The notes: a model not told the origin generated them from the sequence alone. A DNA stretch of 64,000 nt from Diphasiastrum complanatum (GCA_029204225.1 CM055103.1:20650709-20714708); one strand, 5' to 3'; counted from the first letter of the stretch, positions 1 through 11,770 are shown. Made by a program: numbers and translations.

Positions 1-1508
1 ATTAAAATTTACCAAACAACTTGCAAAGGCCAATCATGAAAAAGATAAAAATTTATTAACATCTCAAATTCTAATACTTTTTGTTTTGAAATTAATATGT
101 TAAATTTACAAAAGGTTTAATGTTATAATATCACTATATATTTACTAAATATTTTAGTTTTATTTTTAGTGGATGTTGCAAAAGCCCTTCAAGTGCACAG
201 CGATCAACAAATTGTTGAAAGACAAAAGCTAGCCAAAAATTGAGAAAATGTTTGGAATGTCCTTAGAAATATCTTAGCCTTGGCATGGATCAGAAAAAAA
301 TGATGTTACCTCATTTTGTTAGAGTACCAAAAAAATTGAATGAGATATATTTTATTCAAGTTCATCTCATTGGAGCACTTGTCTTTAATGGCCCTTGGGA
401 GTCCAAGGTATTTTTAAATTACCCCAGGGGAATGACTTTTGGCGAGCTTTCCCAAGTGAGCTTTTTTGCAACTCTTGAAAAACTTTCTCAAACAAGCAAG
501 CAAAAAGTCACTCCAACAATGGCAGGCAACCTAGCGCATAGCACGCCAGCCACAACTAAAGGATGTCCATTGCAGGTGATTCTCATGGCTAGCTTGTCGG
601 CACGACAGTCACCCTAACATCTTCCATTACTTGATGTACTATCTTGCTTTATTAAGATTTTTACATCTCAAAGTTCATGTAAGGCAATTCTAGTTTTGGA
701 TGATGCCTATTGTATGGACATATTTCTTTTCATTGATAGCTTAGATATGTTTCCAAAACATTTTGAAAGCAAGATATTGTGTCATCAAAAGTATGCTCTT
801 GGATCTTGTAATTGCAGCATAAATGAGATATATGCAGTTCGAATGCTGCATACTTATAGTTTTTTCATTAAACGAATGAATGCTCGATAGGAGATGTGGC
901 CAAAATTGATTTCTTTTCCTTTCAAAGCAACTAGGAGATAATCCAAATTGGTCAACAAAACTGTTGCATCAACGTCTATACAACATACTACATGGTTACA
1001 TAAGTTTTGAAATTGTGTATTCAGCATCATTGAAATTTTATAGCCTTTTGTAAAGACCATAAAAGTCCTCCCATGAAATATGCTTTCTTCATCCACATCC
1101 TGTCGTGATGCTTTTAGAATTTGGTAGATACAATGTTGTAGAATAAATCTCCCGAGTCCTCATTAATTAGAATATATTGGCATTGTGAAAGTTTACCATA
1201 ATAGTCAGATTATCCACCGATACTATGCCCGTCACAAATTATTGACATGTATAGTATGATTGAAGGATCAATCACCAACAAATATTTAAGTTGACACTAC
1301 TGCTTATGATTTTATTTGCTTGAAATAAAGAGGCTACGATCGAATCTTTTAATTGATAGTAGTAGATGCAAAGGATTGCACCATTTTCGATAGTTAATCT
1401 CCAAAATAATACAATTGCAAAGTGCAGACAACAAATTGATCACAAGGAACATATAACAGAGTTCATCATATTATTCTTCATTAGTTTGCTATTAGTTATA
1501 GTTCAAAC
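1..1508. other. No recognised gene
   Basis: A+T-rich DNA without a recognisable domain, LTR end or primer site. The longest open frame (285-617, plus, 110 codons) has no motif I can place and no supporting signals, so I treat it as chance. The stretch ends where Copia reverse-transcriptase coding begins. Confidence 0.5.
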
Positions 1509-2109
1509 AATGTTGAATGGAGGGATGCCATGCAAAAGGAGTATGATGCTCTTATGGAGAATCATACATGGAAGCTTGTGGATCTTCCTCATGGAAGAAA
1601 ACCACTTGAGTGCAAATGGATCTATAGATTGAAGTACAATCAAGATGGAAGCATCAACAAATATAAGGCAAGGCTAGTGGCAAAGGGGTTCTTGCAAACC
1701 AAGGGAGTAGACTTTGATGAAACTTTTGCTCCTATTGCTAAACTAGTTTCCATAAGCCTTGATCATTTCTCTTGCAACTACTTTCAACTGGCCTCTATTT
1801 CAACTTGATGTGACTAATGCATTTCTCAATGGCTATTTGGAAGAGGAGATTTTCATGAGGCAACCCGAGGACTTCATCAAAGAAGATCAAGATGAAAAAG
1901 TGTGTTTGTTGCTAAGAAGCCTTTATGGGCTTAAGCAAGCACCTAGAGCTTGGTACTCTAGGTTGAATGCTTTCTTGAACTCTATAAGATTTGTTGTAAG
2001 TGCTTATGATCCTTCTTTGTACTCAAGATTTAATGATGGTAAAATCATCATTCTCATTTTGTATGTAGATGACATTATCCTTAGTGGAAATGATCATGAT
2101 GGTATACAA
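1509..2109 (+). pseudogene. Copia reverse transcriptase fragment (copy D)
   Basis: This is the N-terminal half of a Ty1/Copia reverse transcriptase, which copies element RNA into DNA in virus-like particles. The reading starts at the family motif [21 protein letters not shown], continues through [14 protein letters not shown] and KARLVAKGF, and reaches the palm motif YVDD near 2060. A frameshift at about 1757-1762 breaks the frame between the AKLVS and DVTNAFLNG segments. There is no gag, integrase or RNase H, so only about 200 codons remain. The coding stops at 2109, where the TG of another element's LTR begins, so copy B probably inserted here. The family is certain; the exact left edge is by eye. 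Confidence 0.85.
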
Positions 2110-2790
2110 TGTTAAAAATTCACAATTCTAGCTTGACTAGTTTTGGTCATATGACTTGTAAATAGTTAGATGGTCATGATGTGGCTTGTCACACGTGCCA
2201 AATAGCATAGGATTCCATTCATAAGGATGTCCTCAAGTAGACCTAAGTGTTAGAACCGTTGGAATGAGTCCAAATTATGCTTAGATACAAGGGAGAAAAA
2301 ATAGGAGCTATTTTGGTAATTTTTGCATTGTTGAGGGATCTCCAAGATTCCAACCCTAACCTAGTAGGGATGAAAGATCCACCAAAATTAGCATTAGGGA
2401 TAGGTTTAGGGCTACTCATACCTGTCCAAAACCGTGATGGGTCATGTATATATAGGTGATGATATCTCACCAAAATCAATCAAGCAATTTCATGTTTTTT
2501 CTCTCATAATGGTGCAATTACTCTCTATGTTTATAATTGTTTGAGTACTTGTGATTACTAATGATTATAGGATTTAATGTAGGCATGGTGTATAGTACTG
2601 AGACTGTGGGAGGCCGTACTTTCACACGTGTGAAGCCTTCTTCAAGGATTTGGGCCGTTTAGTGAGGTTCAAGCATAGATTTTTGATGGATTTTGATGGT
2701 TCAACTTGTGCTAATCTTATGAAATCATAATCTATTGTTTCCCTCATCATTTCAAGTGTTTTAGGATCCTTATTTGCTGTAATTTTTACA
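2110..2790 (+). repeat. 5' LTR of Copia element B
   Basis: A 681-bp LTR that begins TGTTAAAAATTC and ends TTTTTACA, giving the TG...CA ends typical of LTRs. It is followed at once by a tRNA-Met primer site. Its first bases resemble the LTR start of Copia L at 56106, suggesting related families. No matching 3' LTR is present because the element is cut off at about 3945. Confidence 0.75.
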
Positions 2791-2802
2791 TGGTATCAGA
2801 GC
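2791..2802 (+). other. Primer-binding site of Copia B
   Basis: TGGTATCAGAGC, complementary to the 3' end of plant initiator tRNA-Met, directly after the LTR. It is where minus-strand DNA synthesis would be primed. Confidence 0.85.
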
Positions 2803-3601
2803 CTAAAGGCTGAAATGAGCTAAATCCTTGGTTTTCATTCAATTTGATCACAATTTTTTATCTAAATCTTGTGTAGATTGGATCTTAGCATCTAGTATTG
2901 ATTCTAGAACTCAAAGTGAGTCAAATACATTGGAGATTGGTGTTGTGTGACTTCATTTGCAGGTGTTTAGGTGTCTAAAACCAGAGGCAAAGTTGAATTC
3001 AATTCACATTACCAAGATAGCAAGTTTTGCTTGCTCCAAGCATTGATTTCTAAGCGAGTTTTGGAGGTGATTTCATAGAGGAGGCTTTCTAGCATTCAAG
3101 GAGAGGGAAGATCAGAGTTTTGGGGACTCTTCAAGGCTGTTCTAAGGTGTAGTAGGCACCTCCTAAAGTGATTTAGGTTCAGTTCAACCATTGCTTGACT
3201 TATGCACCAAATTAGATCAATTTTTCATCAATTTTGATCATTTTTTGCTTGTGATTGGATAGTAGATTGTGTTGCATCCTCATTAAGTTCCATTTAGATC
3301 TTTTACAAGTGATTTTGGAAGTATATTAGGTTGCTGAAATTCACTCTTGATCAGATCATTTGCAAGCTTTAATGTTCTTTATAGAAAGAGGGGCAATTCT
3401 ACTAGTATTGTCTACTTCAATCAAGCAAGTGCATTGTTTCTAGTATACTATGATTTGATTTTGTTAGAGATCATTTTTAGATCTTTATAGGAAGTATATT
3501 ACTGATCTTTTCAGGTCCCTAAGAAGTGGGATAAGGTAGACCTTCAATCAAATCAATAGAAGTAACCTTCATTTGTGTCAATTCCTTGATTAGGAGACTA
3601 G
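2803..3601 (+). other. Untranslated leader of Copia B
   Basis: About 800 bp between the primer site and the gag start, without coding. A noncoding leader of this kind is also seen between primer site and gag in Copia A and Copia L here. Confidence 0.6.
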
Positions 3602-3945
3602 ATGGCATCTATAAATGCATATCTTTTGGATACTAATGAAAGGCTCAACAAAACTAACTATTCCATATGGAAAGTTAGAATGGAATCCATCATGATCATG
3701 CAAGATCTGATGGAAATTGTAAATGGTAAGGAGGGTGAACCTATTCATCCTCAAGAAAAAGCCAAATACATCAAGAAGTGCAATGTTGCACTACATTGCA
3801 TAAAAATGAATGTTGCAAATGAACTCTTAAGAGAGGTAGGAGATTGCACTTCAGCTCAAGATGCTTGGGAGACTTTTGCAAAAGGTCTATGAATCCAAGA
3901 ACCAAACTAGAATGTTAGCTTTGAAGAATCAAATCTATAGAGAGT
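3602..3945 (+). pseudogene. Copia gag N-terminus (element B), truncated
   Basis: This is the start of the Copia capsid protein. ATG at 3602 opens a frame with the family motif NYSIWKVRMES, then ALHCIKMNVANELLREV and QDAWE. An indel near 3880 puts a stop at 3890; the next frame carries the expected KVYESKNQT...LALKNQIYRESQ. At about 3945 the gag reading ends abruptly and minus-strand RT coding of element C begins. The piece retains about 115 codons of a protein usually two to three times longer, with no zinc knuckle. It lies downstream of its own LTR and leader, so B is a 5' fragment of about 1.8 kb. Confidence 0.85.
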
Positions 3946-4890
3946 CTCAGTTTGAGGAGACTGTTCCTTTGATAACTTTAGTCCAGGGTCGAGTGGAAAG
4001 TGACTTGGTTTGCAGTTGGCCATTCCATACTTTTCAAGAACATTGTTGAGATATCGTTGCTGACTAATAAAAATCAGTCTGTTGGGTCGATCTTGTTGGA
4101 TTTGGATTCTGAGACAATAGTGGGTTGGGGTCATCTTGTATTCCTGGGCCAGCATGCATTTTGTATCCTTCATCAGATTCAGATTATTATTGAATAAGAG
4201 TGTATCATCTACATAGAGAGTGATGATGATGAAGTAATCTGATATAGACTTGAAGTAAACATTCGAGTTTGCTGAGTTTGGAATAAAACCATTCTCTATC
4301 ACAAATGCATTGATCTTCTGGAACCAGGCCCTGGGTGACTATTTTAGTCCGTAGAACACCTTGTGGATTTTGCATACAAGGTGTTGTTGCTTGCTGTTGA
4401 GTTCGTATCCCTTTGGCTACGTCATATAGATTTTCTCTTCGATCGTTCCATTGAGAAAAGCGATCTGGACATCTATCTGGTGGACTTCAAGATCTACTTT
4501 GGCTGCAAAGAAGAGGAGTAGGCGGATCAAAGCATGTTTGACAACTAGACTAAAGGTTTCTGAATAATCCAGATATGGAATCTGGGAAAAGCCTTGGCGA
4601 CTATTCTGGCCTTGTAACGATTTAGCCTTCCTTCAACGTCATACTTTGCCTTGAATATCCATTTGCATGGAATTGGGTTTCGGTCCTTTGACAGCTCTAT
4701 GACTATCCATGTTTGATTCTCTATCAGAGAATCGAATTCGATGTCCATCGCTGCTTTGCACTTGTCAGCATCAGGATCAGACATAGCCTCAGAAACGATG
4801 GTTGCTTCATGCACAAAATAGCAGGCCGAATCATCCATAAATCTGGATGGAGGCTGTTTGGACATGTTCGACCTTCTGGGTTGAACTTTG
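3946..4890 (-). pseudogene. Reverse transcriptase of Copia C, broken
   Basis: Minus-strand RT coding. The N-terminal segment at 4865-4590 shows the motif DSLIENQTW, then CKWIFKAKYD and RYKARIVAKAF. After a broken middle part, the palm motif LYVDD lies at about 4210-4230 in the frame 4302-3907. A LSKEQSPQTET segment precedes the truncation. The piece between about 4300 and 4590 is readable only by switching frames (for instance the NGTIEEKIYMT-like segment on the minus strand near 4440). RNase H is absent. The RT type is that of elements whose linker reads FISQQRYLNNVLEKYGM. It sits between the inverted B gag end and its own integrase. Confidence 0.85.
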
Positions 4891-5039
4891 GTCCTCTGAT
4901 GTGAGTTGGCTCGTTGAGGTTCTGACTCATTGTCTGAGTCAGTGTCGATATTCTACAATTGAATCGCTAGATCAGAATTGTTTGGTTGCTCGATCCTTGG
5001 GGCGAATTTGTCAGCAGCTTTTCCCTTGTGGTCAATGAA

Positions 5040-6254
5040 CTAGTCTTTCACAAAAATGACATCTCTACTGGTGAATGCCTTCTTGGTATCCAAATTGTAG
5101 AGCTTGTATGCCTTGTGATCTAGAGAATAACCAATGAAAATCATTTTTCTGCCTTTGTCATCTAGTTTTCTTCTTAGATCTTCAGGGATCTGAGCAAAAG
5201 AGATGGATCCAAACACTTGAATATATTTGAGTGATGGTTTTGGTCTTGTCCACACCTCATAAGGTGTCTTGCCATTCAAGGCTTTGGTGATAAATCAATT
5301 CTGTAAATAGGCAGCTGTAGTAACAGCTTCTGTCCAAAATTTCTTTGGAAGAGAGGCATGGGCCAGCATGCTCTTGGCACTTTCGATGAGTGTCCAATTC
5401 TTCCGTTCAGCTTCACCGTTGGACTGAGGTGAGTAGCTGGTTGTATATTGTTGATGTATTCCATTGGTCTTGTAGAACTCCTTGAATTTTGTGGAGATGT
5501 ACTCTCCCCCTCTATCTGTGCGTAGAGCCTTGATCTTCCTTTGGGTCTAAGTTTTCTATAGATGTCTTAGATTGCTTGAAGAACTTGAATGCTTCGGATT
5601 TGTTCTTCATAAGTAGGTAGCAGTCCTTCGAGAGAAGTCGTCGATGAAGGTTAGAAAATAGAGAGCTCTCCCTATGGAGGCAGTCTTCATTGGGCCACAA
5701 ATGTTGCTGTGTACAAGGTCGAGCAAGCCCTTGGATGTATGAATTGAGTCTGAAATGAAGGGACTTCTAGCATGCTTGATGATAATACAACTTTCGCATG
5801 GAGAAGTTGGCTTGTTGACAGAGGGCAGATCTTGTACTAGACTTTGAGTTGACATTTTTTGAATACTATTGAAGTTAAGATGGCCAAGTCTGAAATGCCA
5901 CAATATATCAATTGATTCAGAATTGGCTGTGTGAGGAGCTTGACTGTTAGAAGAGTAGCAATGGCTGAGTTTGTAAAGATAGCCGCTTCTTCTTCTGTAG
6001 GCTAGAACCTTTCGAGATTTGTCAAGAATTGTGCAGCTTTCTGTATCAAATTTGACCCTTTGACCTGAATCGGTGATTCTACTAACTAAGAGCAGATTCT
6101 TGGTCAGATTTGGAACATGGAGAACGTTGGACAGCAACTTGACTTCACCTCTTTTGAATTCAATTCTGACTGTTCCTTCACTTTTGATTGAATGTGATGA
6201 GTTGTCTCCAAGTTTCACAACTCGAGAGTGGGTGAATGACTTATAGTCTTTAAA
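5040..6254 (-). pseudogene. Protease C-terminus and integrase of Copia C
   Basis: The frame 6218-5607 reads the end of the protease (NLLLVSRITDSGQ), then the integrase zinc-binding domain (LWHFRLGHLN, CESC) and the start of the catalytic core (FLTFIDDFSRR). A frameshift near 5650 breaks the core. Later pieces at 5464-5276 and 5279-5040 give the C-terminal part, including NGKTPYEVW and IFIGYSLDHKAYKLYN. Integrase would insert the DNA copy into the chromosome; with these breaks it cannot be made. Stop codons separate the protease start (at 6255-6330) from this segment. Confidence 0.85.
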
Positions 6255-6887
6255 CTAGTCGCAATGGTGAGTCATGTGTTGAGTTGCTCCAAAATCTAGA
6301 TACCAGGACTTGATATCCTGTTGTTCTCCGACTTTGGTCGTAAAAGCTGCTTCATCTTTCTCTTGTTGTTGATTTGAGTGACTGGTTGTAGCATTGTGTG
6401 CTTGTTGTTGGAACTGCTTCTTCTTTTTGTTGTTGTATTTCAAAGTTCGGCAGTCCTTGATTTTGTGGCCAGTCCTCTTACAGTATTTGCAGAAAAGATT
6501 CTGCATTGGTTGGAATGATGAAGGGCTTGAATTCGATCCTGAACCGGAATTTGGTCCAAACTACATGTTCCTCTTCTTGTCAGTATAACCTGACTTTGTA
6601 GATCTCTTGGATCCAAACTTCTGAATTTTTGAATATAAAGCTTGAGGGTTCGCCGATCCCGAGTCTGAGGAGGATGCTGATCTTCTGATCTCCTCTTGTA
6701 GAAGCAACGATATTACTCTTGATAGAGTGAGGTGCTCCTGGATAGAAAGTGTCATTATCCAATTTTTGTAGGCTTCAGGTAGACTCGATAATAGAGTCAT
6801 GAGTGCATCGGAATCTTCTATGACTGAGCCAGTTGCAGTCATCTGCTCCATAAGATTTTTGAAGGTGTTGAGATGACTCGTAACCAT
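6255..6887 (-). pseudogene. C-terminal gag, zinc knuckle and protease start of Copia C
   Basis: The frame 6887-6561 carries the mid-gag sequence TSHLNTFKNLMEQM and SLPEAYKNWI, as in Copia gag proteins. After a frame break, 6506-6255 carries an intact CCHC zinc knuckle (CKYCKRTGHKIKDC) and then the start of the aspartic protease. The protease active site reads WYLDFGATQHM, so the usual D-S/T-G is D-F-G; this would be expected to impair or abolish activity. The gag N-terminus lies 2.4 kb away at 9330-9692 because the 6890-9327 element sits between the two halves. Confidence 0.85.
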
Positions 6888-7597
6888 TAGGGGATATTAG
6901 AACTCAAAATGGGCCCTTTGTCAAGATGCTTTTTTTGACTTCGCACACTTTCAACGCTTATGTGGCCCATCAATGGTGTCCATCTATGACGAACTATAAC
7001 AGTGGTTGGTGGACAGAAATTGCTTTGGCCTTTCCCGGCCGAATTTTGGTGATTTTCAAAAATCCCGCCAGGCAGTACAAACAATTGTGATTGGACCACA
7101 AATACTGCCCGAATACTCTTTTGCTACCCGTATTTGTACACTCGAGGTTGATTTGCCGTAAATAGTTATAAACTGTAGTTAACTAATCCCTGTAGTTTAG
7201 AAACTTCTTGTCATTCTTAGGTATACCTCTTCTTGTAGGCCAGAGCAGTTTGTTTGGTGCAGGCCATGTGATGTCCTAGTATCGAATCAGCACGCATGTG
7301 TACAGATCAACAATGAGGCAGTATAGGAGGGGCGTGCCGAACCGATAACCCGAGTATGAAAGTCGGCAGTCGATAGCGGATCAATGCGCAGGTGAGTATA
7401 GGCCATTGTTCGTTGTGTTAAATTTTGGATTGAATCTAAGTCTTCATACTTTTCCCATGCTGATCTTTGTTTTTTGGACGATCACACACTTTGAAATCTT
7501 TATAGATTAGAAGTGGTTGCCTCCATGCCAAAAGGAGAATCTAGAATATCCCCTTTGAAAATTAGAATATTTCATTTAGTTTTCATTTAGTACCAGA

Positions 7598-8296
7598 GGC
7601 CATTCGCAAACCTAGTATCGGATCAGTGCGCGGTAGAAAGTCAACAGCTACAAAATTTAGGTCGGGCGCGTCGAACCGATATCAGACAAAAAAGTCGAAA
7701 ACTAGGCGATATCGGATGGGCGTGTGGGAGTTTGGAACAAGAATATCAGGATTGGGTTGGACGCACTAAACCAATATTGCCTATTGTAAAAAAAACTGGT
7801 AACTTTTGAAAGATAGTTCGGATTGAGACAATTACAACGCCATTAGAAAGCCCTCGACGAGAGCTTTTCAATGGCATCCAACATGATCTAGTTCCGAACT
7901 ACGGTTAAAGAGATATTCTCAGTCAAAGTTTTGGGCAGTAAAACAGTCAACGGTCAACCTAATATCGGATCGGCACGCGGTTGACCAGTTTGACCCGGTC
8001 AAACCCTAAGAGCACACATCGATCCGATATTAGGGTTTTCAATTTTTTTTTTTTAATTTTTTTTTTTGGAAAGACCTTGACAAGAACTTCGCAACGACAC
8101 CAGAATGACCTAGTTCCAAGTTACGGTTCAAAAGTTATAATCAGTCAAAGTTTTGGGCCCTCACTCTCCAATAATATGTCCAAATGTCCAAATAATGAAT
8201 AATAAGGCCCCAAAACTTTGACTGCCTATAACTTTTGAACCGTAACTCAGAATTAGGTCATTCTGGTGCCGTTGCAAAGCTCTCGTTGAGCTCTTT

Positions 8297-8337
<41 letters not shown>

Positions 8338-8763
8338 AAATCCCAATATCGGATCGACGTGCGCCCTTAGGGTTTGACTGGGTCAAACTGGTCAACCGTG
8401 CGCCAATTCGATATTAGGTTGACCGTTCACTGTTTTATCGCCCAAAACTTTGACTGAGAATATCTCTTTAACCGTAGCTCGAAACTAGATCATGTTGGGT
8501 GCCGTTGAAAAGCTCTAGTCGAGGGCTTTCTAATGGCGTTGTAGTCATCTCAATCCGAGTTGTCTTTCAAAAGTTACTGTTTTTCAATAGTTCAGCGCGC
8601 CTAACCCAACCGTGATATTCTTGTTCGGACTCCCACGCGCCCATCCGATATAGCCTAGTTTCCGACTTTTTTGTCTGATATCGGTTCGGCGCGCCTGACG
8701 TACATTCTGCAGTTGCTGACTTGCTACGCACGCGCTGATCCGATATTGGGTCCGCGAATGGCT
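7598..8763. repeat. Giant imperfect palindrome, about 560-bp arms
   Basis: Left arm 7598-8160 and right arm 8206-8763 are imperfect inverted copies around a 45-nt loop. Examples are GGCCATTCGC against GCGAATGGCT at the outer ends and CAGTCAAAGTTTTGGGCCC against GGCCCCAAAACTTTGACTG at the inner ends. Blocks such as AACTTTTGAACCGTAACT, CCGATAT and the GGTCAAAC-type segment recur in order on both arms. Any transcript would fold into one long hairpin. Confidence 0.85.
8298..8333 (+). repeat. Poly(A) run
   Basis: A run of 36 A residues in the right arm of the palindrome. Its counterpart in the left arm is a T-rich tract at about 8043-8068, so the run belongs to the inverted repeat rather than to a retroposed tail. 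Confidence 0.95.
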
Positions 8764-9329
8764 CGCACGAAGCAAACAGCACAAAGGTGTCCCAATGCAA
8801 GGAGGCCACCACAAAAATCCACCACCACCTCGTCCTCCACCACCGTCTCCTGGGCCAATGGGCACGCCACGTGACCCGCCATGACTGAAGGGTATCAGAA
8901 TGATCTTTGCGTGTGTTGAACCAATATTCGGGCATAAAATTCAAATGTAAAGTTTTTTTACTGTCATGTTAGTGCTTATATAGAGCGGAGTTTCATAAAT
9001 GATTGCCTCCATAAGCCGTGAACATTTTGTATCTCTAGGTACAAAATTCGGTGGCCATCATTTCTTACTAATAGGCGTAGGTACCATGTTGTAATATTAT
9101 TATTGGTGGACGTTTACAGCCCCGGATTATATGACAAATGTATGGAGCACGCTTAACTAATTAATGCCTGAAGTTAGAGCTAGTTTTGACCACAGTAGTT
9201 AGAATGCAGACAGTACCGAAAACTAGAAAAACGGCAACCAAACGGTACCGATTTCCATTCTCTCTCTACCTAACCTCTCTCTAAAGTCAAATTTCTTAAA
9301 GAGCCCATTTTGAGCCCAAATTTTTCCTA

Positions 9330-9692
9330 ATGACTATCTACATCAGACATTTTGAGGGTAAAGAATTTCTTCCTCAGATGAAGCTTGGAAGTAACGTCTC
9401 TGATGTCGTAGAGAGTTGCTAGGATGTCCCATGCATCCTTAGCAGTCTGAACAACACGTATGTGGCTGATCTGAGTATCCTTGATGTTGAGGGTGATCAT
9501 GGCAAATGCTTTGCCATCTCTTAGTCTCCACTTGGTAATGATGGCTGTATCACCTTTTGGTTTGAGCTTTGTGCCATCAACGATGTCTTACAATTCTTTG
9601 GCTAGAAGTATAACCTTCATCTTGACTTTCCAGAGATGATAGTTATCTCCATCGAGTTTGTTAATGAGAGATGAACTAGATGATGGATCCAT
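9330..9692 (-). pseudogene. N-terminal gag of Copia C
   Basis: ATG at 9692 (minus strand) opens MDPSSSSSLINKLDGDNYHLW, the start of a Copia capsid protein. It continues through KMKVILLAKEL, TKWRLRDGKAFAMITL, AKDAWDILATLYD and LHLRKKFFTLKMSDV. There is one in-frame stop at about the 35th codon. The frame runs into the right terminus of the inserted element at 9327 and resumes at 6887 with MVTSHLNTFKN. The tRNA-Met primer site lies about 130 bp upstream, so the leader is short in this family. Confidence 0.85.
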
Positions 9693-9824
9693 TCTGGTTG
9701 AACGAGATCGTTGGTAGAAACAACGATTGTCGAAATACTGTTGGTTGCGCGTTTGCTAGAGAGATGTCTTGGTAGAAACAAGACTAATAATCTGCAGTAG
9801 AAAATGCAGATTACTGAAATGTCT

Positions 9825-9836
9825 GCTATGATACCA
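9825..9836 (-). other. Primer-binding site of Copia C
   Basis: The minus strand reads TGGTATCATAGC directly inside the LTR edge, a tRNA-Met type site with one change from TGGTATCAGAGC. Confidence 0.75.
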
Positions 9837-10294
9837 TGTCGTAAATCGTGGGGATAATAGGTAGCGAAAGCTCGAAGCTTTGAGCGTAGGCGTGTAGGAT
9901 CGAAAACGCAACAGTTAGCAGCATAAATATTCAAGAAGAATGATTCATATAGAATTGCGCAAATGAACAATACAATAGTGAGACAAAAATTGCACTCTGA
10001 TTAATATCAACAGTGAGTACAATGGCTTGAAGTAATACCTTCAGCTTGCTGAGTGTGATAACTTTGGCTACTGAAGAACTCTGATAATGATTAAACTTAA
10101 TACTTTTATTGACACTTAAATAGCTTAATTCAGCTAGTATATATTTACAAGTGTCTTCAAAAATATCTTACGAGCATTGAATGCCATTTACGCCAGTCTT
10201 TGTATATGTACAAAGTTGGTAACCGCCCTTTGGATATTTTAGCTATTCAGCTATTTTTTAGGGTTAATAATAAGTTGGCGATGTCGGTCTGCCA
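9837..10294 (-). repeat. 5' LTR of Copia C
   Basis: About 458 bp. On the minus strand it starts TGGCAGACCG and ends TTACGACA next to the primer site. The outer edge at 10294 is inferred only from the TG...CA rule, since no second LTR exists for comparison. Confidence 0.55.
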
Positions 10295-10929
10295 CTATTG
10301 TGAAAACCCAAAAAACTCGAAGGTGCCTTTAAATTGTTTAGGACAAGTCTAAACTGGACTTTGGTCATGGTGTCACCTTTTTCACGAAGGTGTGAAAAAT
10401 GCGAAGGTGCCTAAAATGGTTAAGTCACTAAATAATCCCAAAGGTAAAAATGCGAAGATTCAAAATAGTAGTCGGCCTTCGGCTGTTTTCAGGATGCTCA
10501 TTATTTCAATGATTTGTTGAAGACTGAGCATAAGAAATCTAACAAAGGGGTTAAACTACAAATTTAAATGGGAACTAAGCCTACCAAGGGTGTCAATCTT
10601 GGCATCTGATCTGATGGTGGAATGGCTCAGTTTGAAAATAGGATGTTTGTTGACACTCTCTTTGACTCTTTTTAGGGTTTTGATTTGTGAAGATCCTCTT
10701 CTTGGATCTTGGCTTTTCTTGGGCTGTTTAGGCTCCTTGAGTTTAACTTCTATTTTACTCTTGTGTGTTTTTGTGGATTAGGAGGATGAAAACTTATGCT
10801 AATGATCTTCTTTATTGTGATAACATGATTAGGAAATAGATACAAGCATGCATCATTCCACAACCAAACATACAATGGCAAAAGAGAAGGACTTCACATA
10901 AAAGAAAAGGTAGGAGGAGGAGGCTTTGC

Positions 10930-10989
<60 letters not shown>

Positions 10990-11734
10990 CTCTTTTCTTG
11001 CAAATGAAAAGTGAATACAAATTGGTCTCATATCCCTACTTATAGACAAAGTTAGGGTCAGGGTTTTTATTTCACCCAAAAACCATGTGCCATGATAACT
11101 TGACTATCATAGAAGTTTAAAAACCAAAAAGCATATTAGAACTACTTGAGTCCTTTCACATTTTGGCCTATCGGTATTTTAGATCTATCTCTACTTCTTG
11201 CGCCTTTGACTTATGAGTACAGTGCACCATTTGAGGGTGTCTGACATTATATTATTGATAGATCTAATCCTTATGCTGACTCGGCCATGTTTTTATTCCC
11301 GTTGTTGTAAAGTTTGTTGGTGGGGAGGCGCTGGACTTTGTTTTTGCTCGTCAGCTAGTCTGCAATCTCGTTGACCTTCTGATATGTTGTTCGTCAACAT
11401 TCCTTGGCGTAGTTTGATGGCATGATAACATTGTTAGAGAAATCTTTATCAAAATCATCCATTAGAAGAATCTCCACCGGAATCTTATAACATGTCCCCA
11501 CTGTAATTTTGGTGACAGTCCCTTGGTACTTGCGTATGTCGTTGTCATTGGCGTGCGTGGATGTGAAACCGTTGTGAAAAAGAGAAAAGAGGCATATGAA
11601 CAAGAAGGGAAAAAAATGTGGCGAAAAGTGAGGAGGTATATGGACAGGGGAATAAATAAAAAGAAAATAAAGAGGAGAAAGAATGGTGAAAAACAATAAA
11701 AATAAAGTTGAGTCCTTGTATGCTTTTTTTGGAC
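10295..11734. other. Unassigned DNA with simple repeats
   Basis: No domain, LTR pair or primer site recognised. The segment holds a long (TC)n tract. Short frames on either strand have no family motifs; those near 11545-11734 on the minus strand are low-complexity readings of K- and F-rich sequence. Confidence 0.4.
10933..10986 (+). repeat. (TC)n microsatellite
   Basis: 27 uninterrupted TC units. Confidence 0.98.
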
Positions 11735-11770
11735 TTTTTTTTTTTTTTTTTGAAAGAAAGTTGCTTTATT
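11735..11770 (-). other. Poly(A) tail-like end with AATAAA
   Basis: On the minus strand, AATAAA (11770-11765) is followed 13 bases later by 17 A residues (11751-11735). The TAA stop of the last E reading frame (11768-11766) overlaps the AATAAA. Such a layout is that of a polyadenylated transcript copied back into DNA. Confidence 0.6.

Larger units (their letters stand above)
6890..9327. mobile_element. TA-flanked inverted-repeat element inside Copia gag
   Basis: This 2438-bp block separates two halves of one Copia gag, so it is an insertion. The left end (from GGGGATATTAG at 6890) and the reverse complement of the right end (from GGAAAAATTTGGG at 9327) match over about 30 bp and share the core CTCAAAATGGGC. 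A TA dinucleotide flanks both sides (6888-6889 and 9328-9329), as expected for Tc1/mariner-type insertion, although the TIR does not resemble Stowaway. No transposase frame is visible, so it is non-autonomous. Nearly half its length is one giant palindrome (7598-8763). Foldback or PIF-like assignment is possible; the class is inferred. Confidence 0.65.
3946..10294 (-). mobile_element. Copia element C (minus strand), truncated and interrupted
   Basis: Reading from right to left: 5' LTR (9837-10294), tRNA-Met primer site (9825-9836), gag start (9692-9330), a 2.44-kb inserted element (6890-9327), gag end (6887-6255), protease, integrase (to 5040) and part of RT (4865-3946). RNase H and the 3' LTR are missing because the copy is cut at about 3945 by the junction with element B. 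Several stops and frameshifts show that it is dead. Confidence 0.85.

Noticed and set aside
285-617. 110-codon frame on the plus strand
   Set aside because: No motif, no neighbouring signals, and its length is within chance for this composition.
8567-8944. Open frames of up to 125 codons in the palindrome region
   Set aside because: They fall in the right arm of the noncoding inverted repeat and show no family motif.
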